IMG/VR virus record: IMGVR_UViG_3300023215_000494
Location: 1 to 31,196 of that record
DNA: 31,196 bases
Strand: one strand, 5' to 3'
Source of the DNA: a virus
The stretch's first letter is position 1, and each line of letters begins with the position of its first letter. The notes under the pieces are model-generated. The model made no database searches, was not told the origin of the DNA, and saw only the letters and a list, made by a program, of their open reading frames with translations. A program made the position numbers and the translations under genes. This document shows positions 20,818 to 29,600 of the stretch, in pieces.

Positions 20818-21344
20818 GAATTACTGGGTACATGGGCAGTGGAAAGACACTGGCCGCTGATCACTTGTGTTCGCAACGGGGATTTAGAAAGCTGAAGATG
20901 GCACAGCCCCTAAAGGATATGCTTTCTGCCGTTGGATTAACCACGGATGACCTTGAGGGTGCGAGCAAGGAAGAGGCCTCGACGTTGCTTTGCGGGAAGT
21001 CGCCACGCCATGCCATGCAAACGCTGGGGACAGAGTGGGGCCGCGAATTAATCGGGGAAGATATATGGATTAATCTCTGGGAACGTAAGGCCACTGGGCT
21101 TATGAGCTTGAACCATAACATTGTCGCTGACGATATCAGGTTTGAGAACGAGGTTAAACAGATACGTTTCATGGGCGGCGTGGTTCTACGGGTAAGCCGG
21201 AATGGCGTGGCGTCGGATCACCCGACTGAGGAACAGGACTTCCTAGTTGACTTCGAAGTGGTGAATAATGAAGGTACTGACTCCCTAATTGCCCAAGTGG
21301 ACGCTATTCTTTTTCATAATGTAGTCGCCGAGGAGGACACATAA
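20802..21344 (+). CDS. Deoxynucleoside monophosphate kinase
   Basis: This has 180 residues from ATG 20802, overlapping the previous gene. Walker A is GYMGSGKT (9-16). FRKLKMAQPLKDML, the 'WGRELIGEDIWINLW' segment, IVADDIRFENEVKQIR and a late HPTEE match the T4 gene 1 type of dNMP kinase, which phosphorylates dTMP, dGMP and modified dCMP analogues for phage replication. Length fits the shorter phage forms. It supplies nucleotides for the replication functions encoded around it. Confidence 0.82.
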   Translation: MPILVGITGYMGSGKTLAADHLCSQRGFRKLKMAQPLKDMLSAVGLTTDDLEGASKEEASTLLCGKSPRHAMQTLGTEWGRELIGEDIWINLWERKATGLMSLNHNIVADDIRFENEVKQIRFMGGVVLRVSRNGVASDHPTEEQDFLVDFEVVNNEGTDSLIAQVDAILFHNVVAEEDT

Positions 21345-21346
21345 AT

Positions 21347-21793
21347 ATGCTTAGTTTAATAGGATCGGTTCTTGGTTTTACCACTTCCTTTCTTCCAAAA
21401 ATATTAGGATTCTTCCAGGAGAAGAGGGATCAGGCGCATGAGTTGCGGTTGATGGACAAGCAACTCGAACAGCAAATAAAGCTTGGCTCACAAAAAATGC
21501 AGATGATGAATATCCAAGCTGACATCAGTGAAGTTGAGGCTCTCCACAAGGAACACGCCGCCGTCACCAAGAAGTCAGCCCAGTGGTGTATCAACCTTTC
21601 CTCGTCTGTCAGGCCTGTAATCACCTACCTGATATTCGCGGAGTTCGTGGTTCTCACTGGATTGCGAGCATCCGGGTATATTGATGATGCGGCCTATATG
21701 ATGATCTGGAGTGGTGAAGCAGAATTACTCTGGTCTGCCATCGTCTGCTTCTGGTTCGGTCAACGTACATTTAACCGTAAGGAAGCTGGGTAA
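21347..21793 (+). CDS. Holin (3-TM type)
   Basis: The 148-residue protein follows GAGGAGGACACATAAAT and is one gene cluster away from the endolysin. Residues 1-23 are a hydrophobic or amphipathic segment (LSLIGSVLGFTTSFLPKILG). Residues 24-75 are a charged helix. Residues 89-106 (RPVITYLIFAEFVVLTGL) and 125-141 (AELLWSAIVCFWFGQ) are membrane helices. The 'VRPVITY...' and 'FWFGQRTF' signatures match the 3-TM holin group. It would time host membrane permeabilisation and endolysin release. Confidence 0.78.
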   Translation: MLSLIGSVLGFTTSFLPKILGFFQEKRDQAHELRLMDKQLEQQIKLGSQKMQMMNIQADISEVEALHKEHAAVTKKSAQWCINLSSSVRPVITYLIFAEFVVLTGLRASGYIDDAAYMMIWSGEAELLWSAIVCFWFGQRTFNRKEAG

Positions 21794-21816
21794 ATGCCCT
21801 TTGTCTGGATTGAGAA

Positions 21817-22038
21817 ATGACAACAATGTTCTTCATACTATGGGTCCATACCATGACCAGTGATGGATGGTTCGCACACGAGTATTTTACAACGCAGTCA
21901 TCTTGTACGAGGGCGGTCTACCACTTGATTGCGACGATCCCTTGGGGCCCTAACTATGCCTACAAGTGCCTCGCTAAGGGCAAGAAGCCACCGGTGATTG
22001 ATATGAGGAAGGTGAGACAGGAGTTGAAGGGTATATGA
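21817..22038 (+). CDS. Small exported-type protein, paralogue of next gene
   Basis: This has 73 residues. ATG 21817 is preceded only by weak sequence; ATG 21826 is an alternative. An N-terminal hydrophobic strand or helix (MFFILWVHTMTSDGWFAHEYF) is followed by Cys30 and Cys50, which could form a disulfide. The pattern I-L-x-V-x-T-x2-G-x2-A ... C ... Y-x-x-K-C is shared with the next protein, so the pair arose by duplication. Its position between holin and endolysin suggests a lysis-accessory or envelope function; no family recognised. Confidence 0.6.
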   Translation: MTTMFFILWVHTMTSDGWFAHEYFTTQSSCTRAVYHLIATIPWGPNYAYKCLAKGKKPPVIDMRKVRQELKGI

Positions 22039-22289
22039 AGCCATTTCTTTTGATCCTACAAATTGTCGTTGTTACCCCGGAAGGGGGAATTGCAAATACC
22101 ATAGACAGGTTTTACATTCCGTCGAAGGCCATGTGTGAAGATGTCCAGAAGATAATGAAATCAGCATTCACTTGGCAACGCCATGAACGGAATGACCAAG
22201 GCCTTATTCAGAAAACCAGAGCCTACTCCATTGCTAAAATCCAATGCATCCCCATGCGTGGCGTACAGCATATGCCGGGGGATGAGTGA
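22035..22289 (+). CDS. Small exported-type protein, paralogue of previous gene
   Basis: The 84-residue ORF overlaps the preceding stop (ATGA). It starts with KPFLLILQIVVVTPEGGIAN, has Cys34 (AMCEDVQKIM) and a second Cys near the end (KIQCIP), and resembles its neighbour in order and spacing, with an inserted RHERNDQG stretch. The hydrophobic start is too short for a firm membrane-anchor call. The gene ends one base before the endolysin GTG. Confidence 0.6.
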   Translation: MKPFLLILQIVVVTPEGGIANTIDRFYIPSKAMCEDVQKIMKSAFTWQRHERNDQGLIQKTRAYSIAKIQCIPMRGVQHMPGDE

Positions 22290-22739
22290 GTGAAGATCAA
22301 TGACGCTGGGTTGGAGATCATTAAGCACTACGAGGGTTACTCTTCGTCTGTCTATCGTTGTCCAGCCTCGCGTCTGACGATAGGTTGGGGCTCGACATGG
22401 GACCATAACGGCGATCCCATACGGGAAGACCAGCCGGATATAGACGAGGAATACGCTGAAAAATTATTGCTGCGGGAAATTCACCATACTGAACACGCAA
22501 TTGCTAGGCTGGTTAAGGTTGGGATGACCGCGAATTCGTACTCGTCTCTTACTTCTTTTATATACAATGTCGGCAGCGGAAACTTTCAGTCCAGTACGTT
22601 GCGGATGAAGCTGAACCGTGGAAATTATTACGGTGCCGCCGACGAATTTCCTAAGTGGAGGAGGGGTGGTGGTCGTATTCTGAGGGGTCTAGTTAGACGA
22701 AGGAAGAGCGAGCGAGACCTATTTCTCTTAGACCTCTAG
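22290..22739 (+). CDS. GH24 lysozyme-type endolysin
   Basis: This has 149 residues from GTG 22290. The glycoside hydrolase 24 triad is present as Glu15 (HYEGY), Cys24 and Thr30, in the E-8-C-5-T spacing of P21-type endolysins rather than T4's E-8-D-5-T. LTIGWGS, SSLTSFIYNVGSGNF and a basic RGGGRILRGLVRRRKSE tail are typical. It cleaves peptidoglycan. There is no signal or SAR sequence, so it needs the holin. Its last 12 bases overlap the convergent thioesterase gene. Confidence 0.93.
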   Translation: MKINDAGLEIIKHYEGYSSSVYRCPASRLTIGWGSTWDHNGDPIREDQPDIDEEYAEKLLLREIHHTEHAIARLVKVGMTANSYSSLTSFIYNVGSGNFQSSTLRMKLNRGNYYGAADEFPKWRRGGGRILRGLVRRRKSERDLFLLDL

Positions 22740-23102
22740 GTCGCGAAGGGCATCCCTTAGGGTATCGGGTAGTTCAGTTGGCTTACCGTCGCGGGTGAAT
22801 ACGTTTACGCAAGTAGCGTGGGCCGCTTCCTCCCCCCTAACGAACACCTCGTAGTCTGTAGTAACTGACTTCCCGCCAATTTTTATGACCTTCGAGAAGA
22901 TCATCACGTTGCTGGGGTATGTAATCTCTGTCTTAAAGTCCATATCGATATGAACCATAACGTGATCCCATCGGCTACCTAGCTGTGCATACAATATAGC
23001 GTCATCGAATAATTTAACCCGCTCATGGGATACCCAGGCGGCTATGGCCAGATGGTTCGCGTGACCCTGCGAGTCGATGTCTGTGAACCTGACTTCAACC
23101 AT
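22728..23102 (-). CDS. Hotdog-fold acyl-CoA thioesterase (4HBT/YbgC type)
   Basis: This has 124 residues from ATG 23102, two bases after the preceding TAG. VRFTDIDSQGHANHLAIAAW carries the 4-hydroxybenzoyl-CoA thioesterase signature with a catalytic-type Asp10 and a GHxN turn. Length and the following strands (DHVMVHIDMDFKTEITYPSNV, FSKVIKIGGKSV) match single-domain hotdog enzymes that hydrolyse acyl-CoA. This is unusual for phage cargo. It lies between the endolysin and a lipoprotein; it might alter host lipids or be a recently acquired metabolic gene. The substrate is unknown. Confidence 0.82.
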   Translation of the reverse strand: MVEVRFTDIDSQGHANHLAIAAWVSHERVKLFDDAILYAQLGSRWDHVMVHIDMDFKTEITYPSNVMIFSKVIKIGGKSVTTDYEVFVRGEEAAHATCVNVFTRDGKPTELPDTLRDALRDLEV

Positions 23103-23104
23103 TT

Positions 23105-23617
23105 CTATAACGTGTTTGACGGATTATAAACCGGTCTCCCGCTCATCAGTTGTCTGGCGAATTGGGGTAGGATTTGGAACACGGACACTATGCACTTACC
23201 CTTAGCCAGAACCATTAACCACACCTTGTCAGTCTCACGGTAGGCAATGAATACTGTGTCTGCGTCAACGCTAGTTATGGGCGGAGAGGCGTTATGCGCG
23301 GCCACGGTCTGCATGGCATCGCCATCGGTAAGAAGCATGGTGGTGGCGTTTGGATGACGTTCCTTGATTTCAGCCATAATGAAGTCCAGATGGCGGTTGA
23401 CTTGACCGCATTCGGTACTCCATGTCGCTATTTGCTGATGGATGGTTAGCGGCGGTGGTTTTAAGAGAACCGCCTTGCCTGAGGGCGTGCTGGTGACACA
23501 CGCAGACACCACCAGGGCAAGGAGGACGGAAGCAAGGAACCTACCGCCTTTTCTTGGTGTTTCCCTGAGGTAACCCAACCCAGTTCGTTTTAGTAATCCA
23601 GCCACCAGAATTTCCAC
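23105..23617 (-). CDS. Lipoprotein, unknown function
   Basis: This has up to 170 residues from GTG 23617 (AGAGGAAG upstream), overlapping the end of the polyvalent gene by 77 bases; a later start is possible. A basic stretch (RETPRKGG) leads into FLASVLLALVVSAC, a lipobox with Cys40. The mature part has PPPLTIHQQIATWSTECGQV and a later Cys in AKGKCIV, so a disulfide is possible. It resembles no named family for me. Positions near lysis genes suggest a spanin-like or outer-membrane role, but coiled-coil content is low. Confidence 0.6.
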   Translation of the reverse strand: MEILVAGLLKRTGLGYLRETPRKGGRFLASVLLALVVSACVTSTPSGKAVLLKPPPLTIHQQIATWSTECGQVNRHLDFIMAEIKERHPNATTMLLTDGDAMQTVAAHNASPPITSVDADTVFIAYRETDKVWLMVLAKGKCIVSVFQILPQFARQLMSGRPVYNPSNTL

Positions 23618-26600
23618 TTCTACTTCCTCTAGTTTTAGCCTCTCCTCCAGCGAATTCAGCCGCGCTCTCTTGGAAACTCTTTATACCACCAAGGACGGGT
23701 ATCCGTCTTCCTACCGATCTGCCGAAATCTCGTGCCTTGCTGGGGTTGTCGATGTCCATCGCGGCGGAAACGCCCTTGAGAGCATCAACTCCGATACCGA
23801 CGGATGGTCCGGCGACGGCAGACAAGACCCGTATCTGGCCGTAGGAGCCATTGTCTGCCTGGGCTGCGGAGTTAAACGCCATCTCCGCTACCAGACCAAG
23901 GCCACCCATGGCCAATAGGCCTTCTACCCACCAACCGAGGAACTCATTTGGTGTGAAGCCGAGGGTGGCGAGGTTGTCTTCGTTCATAAACTGGCTGTTT
24001 TCGATGTCGCCGCCGAGGGCTTTGGCGATATCACCAACAAATGTTTTGTCTAGCCTACGTTCACGCAGCTTTCTTTCGGTGCCGGACTTGCCGCCACGGC
24101 CCAGTATCAGGTCTTTGGCGGCGTTGGCACCCATGCCGAAACCCGCGCCAGCCGTGAGGAGTAGGGCTAACGGGGCAACGTTTCCGTGTCCAGCTTCTTT
24201 TATGACATCCTTTGACATACGTCCCATCATTATCGGGAATGATTTAAGCTGGAATGCCAGGCCGCCCCACGGTGTCTGTGCCCACATGGGAACATCGTTG
24301 GGGTCAGGCGTGAAGATGGTCTCGTTTACGAAACGCATGATGGCGTAGCGTACTTTATCGTCGTTTACGTGGGATCGGATATCGTCCAGACGAGGGCCAC
24401 CGGCTTCGCCATACTCCTCTAGACCATACCTCTTCAGGAATCGCATGGCCTTTTTGTGGCGGAAATTTCCACCTCTGCCGTTAGAGACTTGCCGTCTGGC
24501 CGCGTCAGCCTCTGCCTTGAGGGCATTGAAGCCTACGAGTGCGGAGACTTCCCTTTGTAGGTTGGTCCATGGGGTAAGTAGCGTTGCGTTGAAGAAGGCA
24601 TTGGTAAATCGTTGGGAACCATCACCAGCCATGTAGGTCATGTTATCGTGGATCAGGTTTTCAATGCCAACGCCGATATCGCGTGCTGCTTGCTTGTATG
24701 AGGGGTCACCCATCCATCGTTGCGCCCAGCCCTTGCCCCAGGCTCCAAGCTTACCGCTTCTTACCAGCGGCAAGACAACGTCGGGGAAGGAAGTCAGGGT
24801 TGTCCAGGACAGCAGGGAAACCGAGTTGAATGTTTTGATCTTCCTGGTCGTGGAATAAGCTCTCTCCGAACCGAGTGGTTTACGGTTCAGGACGTTCAGA
24901 TACCTTACCATCCAATCAGTAGTGTCCTTGCTGGCGGGAACCTCGAAGTCAGCGAGGGCGTTCACGATGGCCTTCACCCGGATTTTATATTGGTCATATT
25001 GACCTTTGTTTAGAGTGGTTACATCCATCACCTCTAGGAGAAGGTTAATGGCATCCTGTTTATTCTTTGTCTTAGACTGCTTGGTCGAGCCGAGCATGTC
25101 GGAGACGCGGACTAACAAAGTGCCAGCATCATCCTCACTTAGGGCCAGCCGGGGAATAATCTCGTCTGTTATTTGGGCTTCGACGCCCATTTCCTTACGG
25201 CCAACACCGATTGTCTTATTTCTTAGTAAGATGTCTGCGGCCCCACGTAAGCCATGCTCGGAGACATGGATGTATGCGTCTGCGCCGTGGTTGTTGGTGC
25301 CGAACTCTTTCGCCATGTTTATGGTTCTAGTGGTTTTGTCGTAGTACCTAGACAAGATACCCTCTAGGTCAGTCACCATGTATTCGCCCATTTCAGGGAG
25401 TTCGTCTGGGGTAAGCTTCAGGAACCGCTGCATGAATGGGTTGGATGCGCTAGACATACGCCTGTGGAGAACGTTGTCTACGTCAATTCGACCATCCGTA
25501 TCGATCATCCTTTTAATGATCTCGGTTGATATGCGGTTGGCTTCCCTGGCGTCCATGTTGATACCGCTCGCTCTGGCTTCCCGCATGAAATGGGCGACCA
25601 GCACCCTGTTGAACTTGCCTGGGTTGGCCTGGATAGCACCCGTATCCCAAACCTGGGGGACGTAGTATTTCTGGTTGAGTTTTGCCGCAACGTCTCCGAT
25701 TGGAATGCCGAGTTCCATCATGGTATTGAGTTCGTCCTTAAAGGACTTGGCAATATCCATGGCCACTATGCGCTCTCGTGCGTTCAGTGTCGTTAAGTCC
25801 TGTGCCCGCATTGCACGGATAATTCTTTCGTGACTAGCGGGTACGGCTTGCGTGCCGAGTTTCTTGTTGACGGGATAGATGAGGCCTTGGTTCTTTAGGA
25901 GCCAGCGTTTGCCGGAGCCAACAGAATCAGGGAGCGACCTAAGGGCGCTGATGAGGGGAGCAACCTTCTTCGCAAGATCGGAGCTTTGTTTCTGAAACAG
26001 GCCAGCCCCGCCTTCTGGCTTTACGATGTTGCCGAACCAATGGGCACCGACTCTGCGTAGGTGGACGGAGTTCTCTCGTATCCAATTGCCGCCTTTCCCT
26101 TGGCCACTGTGGCGTTGGACTGCTGCGAAATCGTCCATTGTGGGCTCTTCGCGGCGAAGTGTTCGTCTGAGGAAGCCCTGTAATGCGTCAGGAACGCCGA
26201 GTCGCTGTGCTTCGGCACCTAGGCCTACCATGTCGCCTGGGTTAATGTTTCGTCCAAGATCGATCTGATCCATCATAACCTTGCCAGCCAGGGACGTATC
26301 GTCCATGCCGCCAATCATGTCTGCGAACATGTTGGGTAGGTCGCTGTCGAATACGTCGGCGTCAACGTGCTTAACGTGGGCTGGGTTGAATACGACTATG
26401 GCTTCAACCGCTGATCCATTCACGGGATCAAGGTCGGTGACCCTAAAGCTATCGTAGCCCAAGTCCCGCATGAAGCTGGTTAGGATGGTCTTGGCCTCTT
26501 CTTCTGAGGTTCCCCCGCGTTTGATGCTATCGATAATTATTTCGAAGAGATCGTCACCAGCAAAGAAGCCACCCGTCCGCAGTTCTTCGATGAGATTTTT

Positions 26601-29600
26601 GCCCACGTGTTGGGTGAACATTCTCTTGTCTGCCATGTCGGTGATAAGCCAGGTGATGTCGTTGTGGTTGCCCTTGATGGAGTAGAAGGTGTTGGCGTCG
26701 AAATTAAACGTATCTTCCATCCGTACCAGGAGCGGTAGAACTTTTGGCTGTCTTTGGATACCGGTTGTGTCTGCGAAGAGCGTCCATAAGACTTTCTCTT
26801 CCTGGTATAGGGCCGCCAATTTCTTTTGTACCTTGAAGAGGTTACTGGCTGGGCTGTCTACGACCTCATCAATGGACCCATCGGCTATGCTCGCTGCCCG
26901 CCTTTTGGTTGTCTCGCGGTAGTGGATGCCGTCTAGGTAGGACAAGAGGTCTGTAATTTTTATGCGGTTAGCGGCGATCTTGTCTGCGTACTCGTAGCCT
27001 ATGCCCTTCCTGTTCGAGCTAAGGTTGGCGTCGTCTACCATCTGTCTCATAGAGGTTCGATGGCCCGCTTCGCTATAATCGATAGCCAGTGAATTGGCTT
27101 TGGTGAGATATATTCCTTCGCCGAACAGGGCTTCAGGGCCTGAAGGCTCTAGGATTACATCTGGGTTGGTGGCGCGGCTGAACTTACCGCCGTTTGGCGT
27201 GCCGTGGTAGTACACGTAGTTCATAAGGTCTTCTGTTTCGTTTACACCCACGAATTCTCGTGCGTATACCTCGCGGGCAGGGCTGTAGTTTCCTATGGTC
27301 TCCTGTGCGTACTTTGGGGCGACCTCGTTCATCATGGAGAAGCTGCCGGTGTTCCGTACCGCGCTTCTAACGGGTGTGTTTACGGCAGATTTGTTGGCAA
27401 GCATATCGCCACCAAAGGTCAGGTAACGGTATTGCTGACGAAGTGTTTTGTTTCCCAGGAGACCGTTGACGAAGTAGCTGACCTGTTCGATTAGCTCATC
27501 GACCATGGTTTCGAGGCGGCCCTTCAGCTTAACCTTGCCGAAGTTGTCTGTCTTGCTGACCCGGTTACCGAGGTAGTTGGCGAAACCATCCACGAACCAT
27601 TCTTCCGCCAGCCTTTCTTGGACAGCCTGGGGCGGTAGCCCGTCCAGGGCACCGTAAGCCGAGCTACGCTTTGTGACCTCTAGGGCTCGTGGGTCTCCTA
27701 GGGTTACTGCTTCCTTGTACATGCCGTTGATGATCTGGCGTTGCTCCAGGGAGAAGTTGCCACGTACCAGGAGGTGGCCGATTTCGTGTATGACCGTGTA
27801 TTCCTGGCCCTTCGTGTTTGGACGGAGCCCTATGAAGTCCGCGCCACCGTCGCCCTTCTTGAGGGCCATGCCCATTTTACGCATGGTCTTGCGAAGCTGG
27901 TTGAATTCCGGGCCATCCTGGGCGTGCCGGAAGACACCGAAGCTACCGTCCTGGGCTTCTGTTCCGAATAGGCGCTGAACATCGTCGAGGCTCATAACGT
28001 TGGCCCTGTTCACCGCGTTTTGCTGGGTCTTGCCCATCAGGTTCATCATACGGTAGGCCAGAAGCCTTGAGTTTGATTCGACCTTCTTGTCTCGGTGGGT
28101 AATCTTTCTTAATATTTCCTTAACTTCTGCGGTAGCCCTGTTAGGAATGCCGTTTTCTTCGCCCGCACCCCTTGTCTGGGCGATCTCTACATCCATTGCG
28201 CGGTTGACCATGCTGGATTTGAATGAGATGTCTGGGTTTTCTTGCCAAACCCGCTTCAGGCCAGCCGCTGCGAGGTTCATCTCGTCTTCTTTGCCACGGA
28301 TGAAGGCGCTTACGATTGCATGTTGGAAGTCTTCGGGGGTTTCGGCTCGTTTTCCACCAACTATTAGCTCGGTCCCGGCGGGATAATCCAGTTCCGCTAT
28401 CTCCGGGGCGGTCAAAAGCTTCCTGTTTAGTGCAATGTTTAGGTCGCGGACACGTGCGTTGGGCGAATCGGTGCCTGAGGACAGTATCTCAGCTACGATT
28501 TCGGGCATCGACATCTCGTTGACAGACGAAAACTCGACGCCGGTTGGGTTGTCTGTGGCAACCGTTGTCTTTCCGCCAATGTCGGCGAAGATACCGTCGG
28601 CCTTGGCTACGAGTTTGGCGACGATGTCGTCGGCACCCTCTATTAATGCTTTGCGCTTGGCAAGAGCCCGGCGTTTGTGGAACTCGGATTGACGGTTCTG
28701 CGTGGCTACCATTTCGCCGTCTGGGCTAACGCGGATACCCTCACCAATCTTCGTTTTAGGTGTGTTGCGGCCAACCTGTTTACGCATATCCACCTGTACT
28801 TCGTGGATAATGTTCAGTACGCGGTTGGCTAGGGTAGTCAACCTATCGCTTACACCTTGGTCTGTCTTGTTGAGGGCCAGGTCTGCTATGGGATCATTGT
28901 ATCCCAGACCGTCGATGTCTGGTATCCCGTCGGAATCGCCGCTTAACAGGCTGTCGGCCAGGGCCTCTATTTCCTGTTGGCGGGCCAACTCGCTTTCGCC
29001 TGTTCGTCTGGTTGCCACGGCTTCCAGGGCTTCAGGTGTCAGGGTTCCAGCATAGCTTGGGTCTGGATTTTCAGCCTGGAAGTCCTGAACTTCTCTCATC
29101 GCCCTGAGAAGTTTGTTTCTAACATGGAACGAGTTCATGTACTGGAAGACTTCTCGTCCCTGGTCGTCTTCGCCTGTCTTTTTCCCCCGGTCCAATAGGC
29201 CCACTCGTGTTTTCGCCTGGCCCTTGGCGTTGTAGTATTTCTTGGAACCGTCCTTACCCTTATACGCAATGCTTTCCTGTACGAATGAATTTACCTCGGC
29301 CACGCCGGACGCTGTTACCTTCCGGCCACCAAGGGCTTCTCTTACCTTTTCGGGGTCTCCGTCGGCGAGAGCCCTTTCGATGTTGTTCTTAATGGTTTCC
29401 CAGTTAACAAGTTTGTCAGCGAGGAACTTGACGCGCCCAGGCTTTGAGCCAGAGGTGTTGCCCGCTATCTTTTTCTGCATGTCTAGGTACTTGTTAGCGT
29501 TGAAGTCCCTGTCGGGCAAGATGCGCTCGAACAGCGGGATTAGTTTAGGGTCTACGTTGTTGTCTGCCAGGAAGAAACGTTCCATGACGCTGCGGACTTT

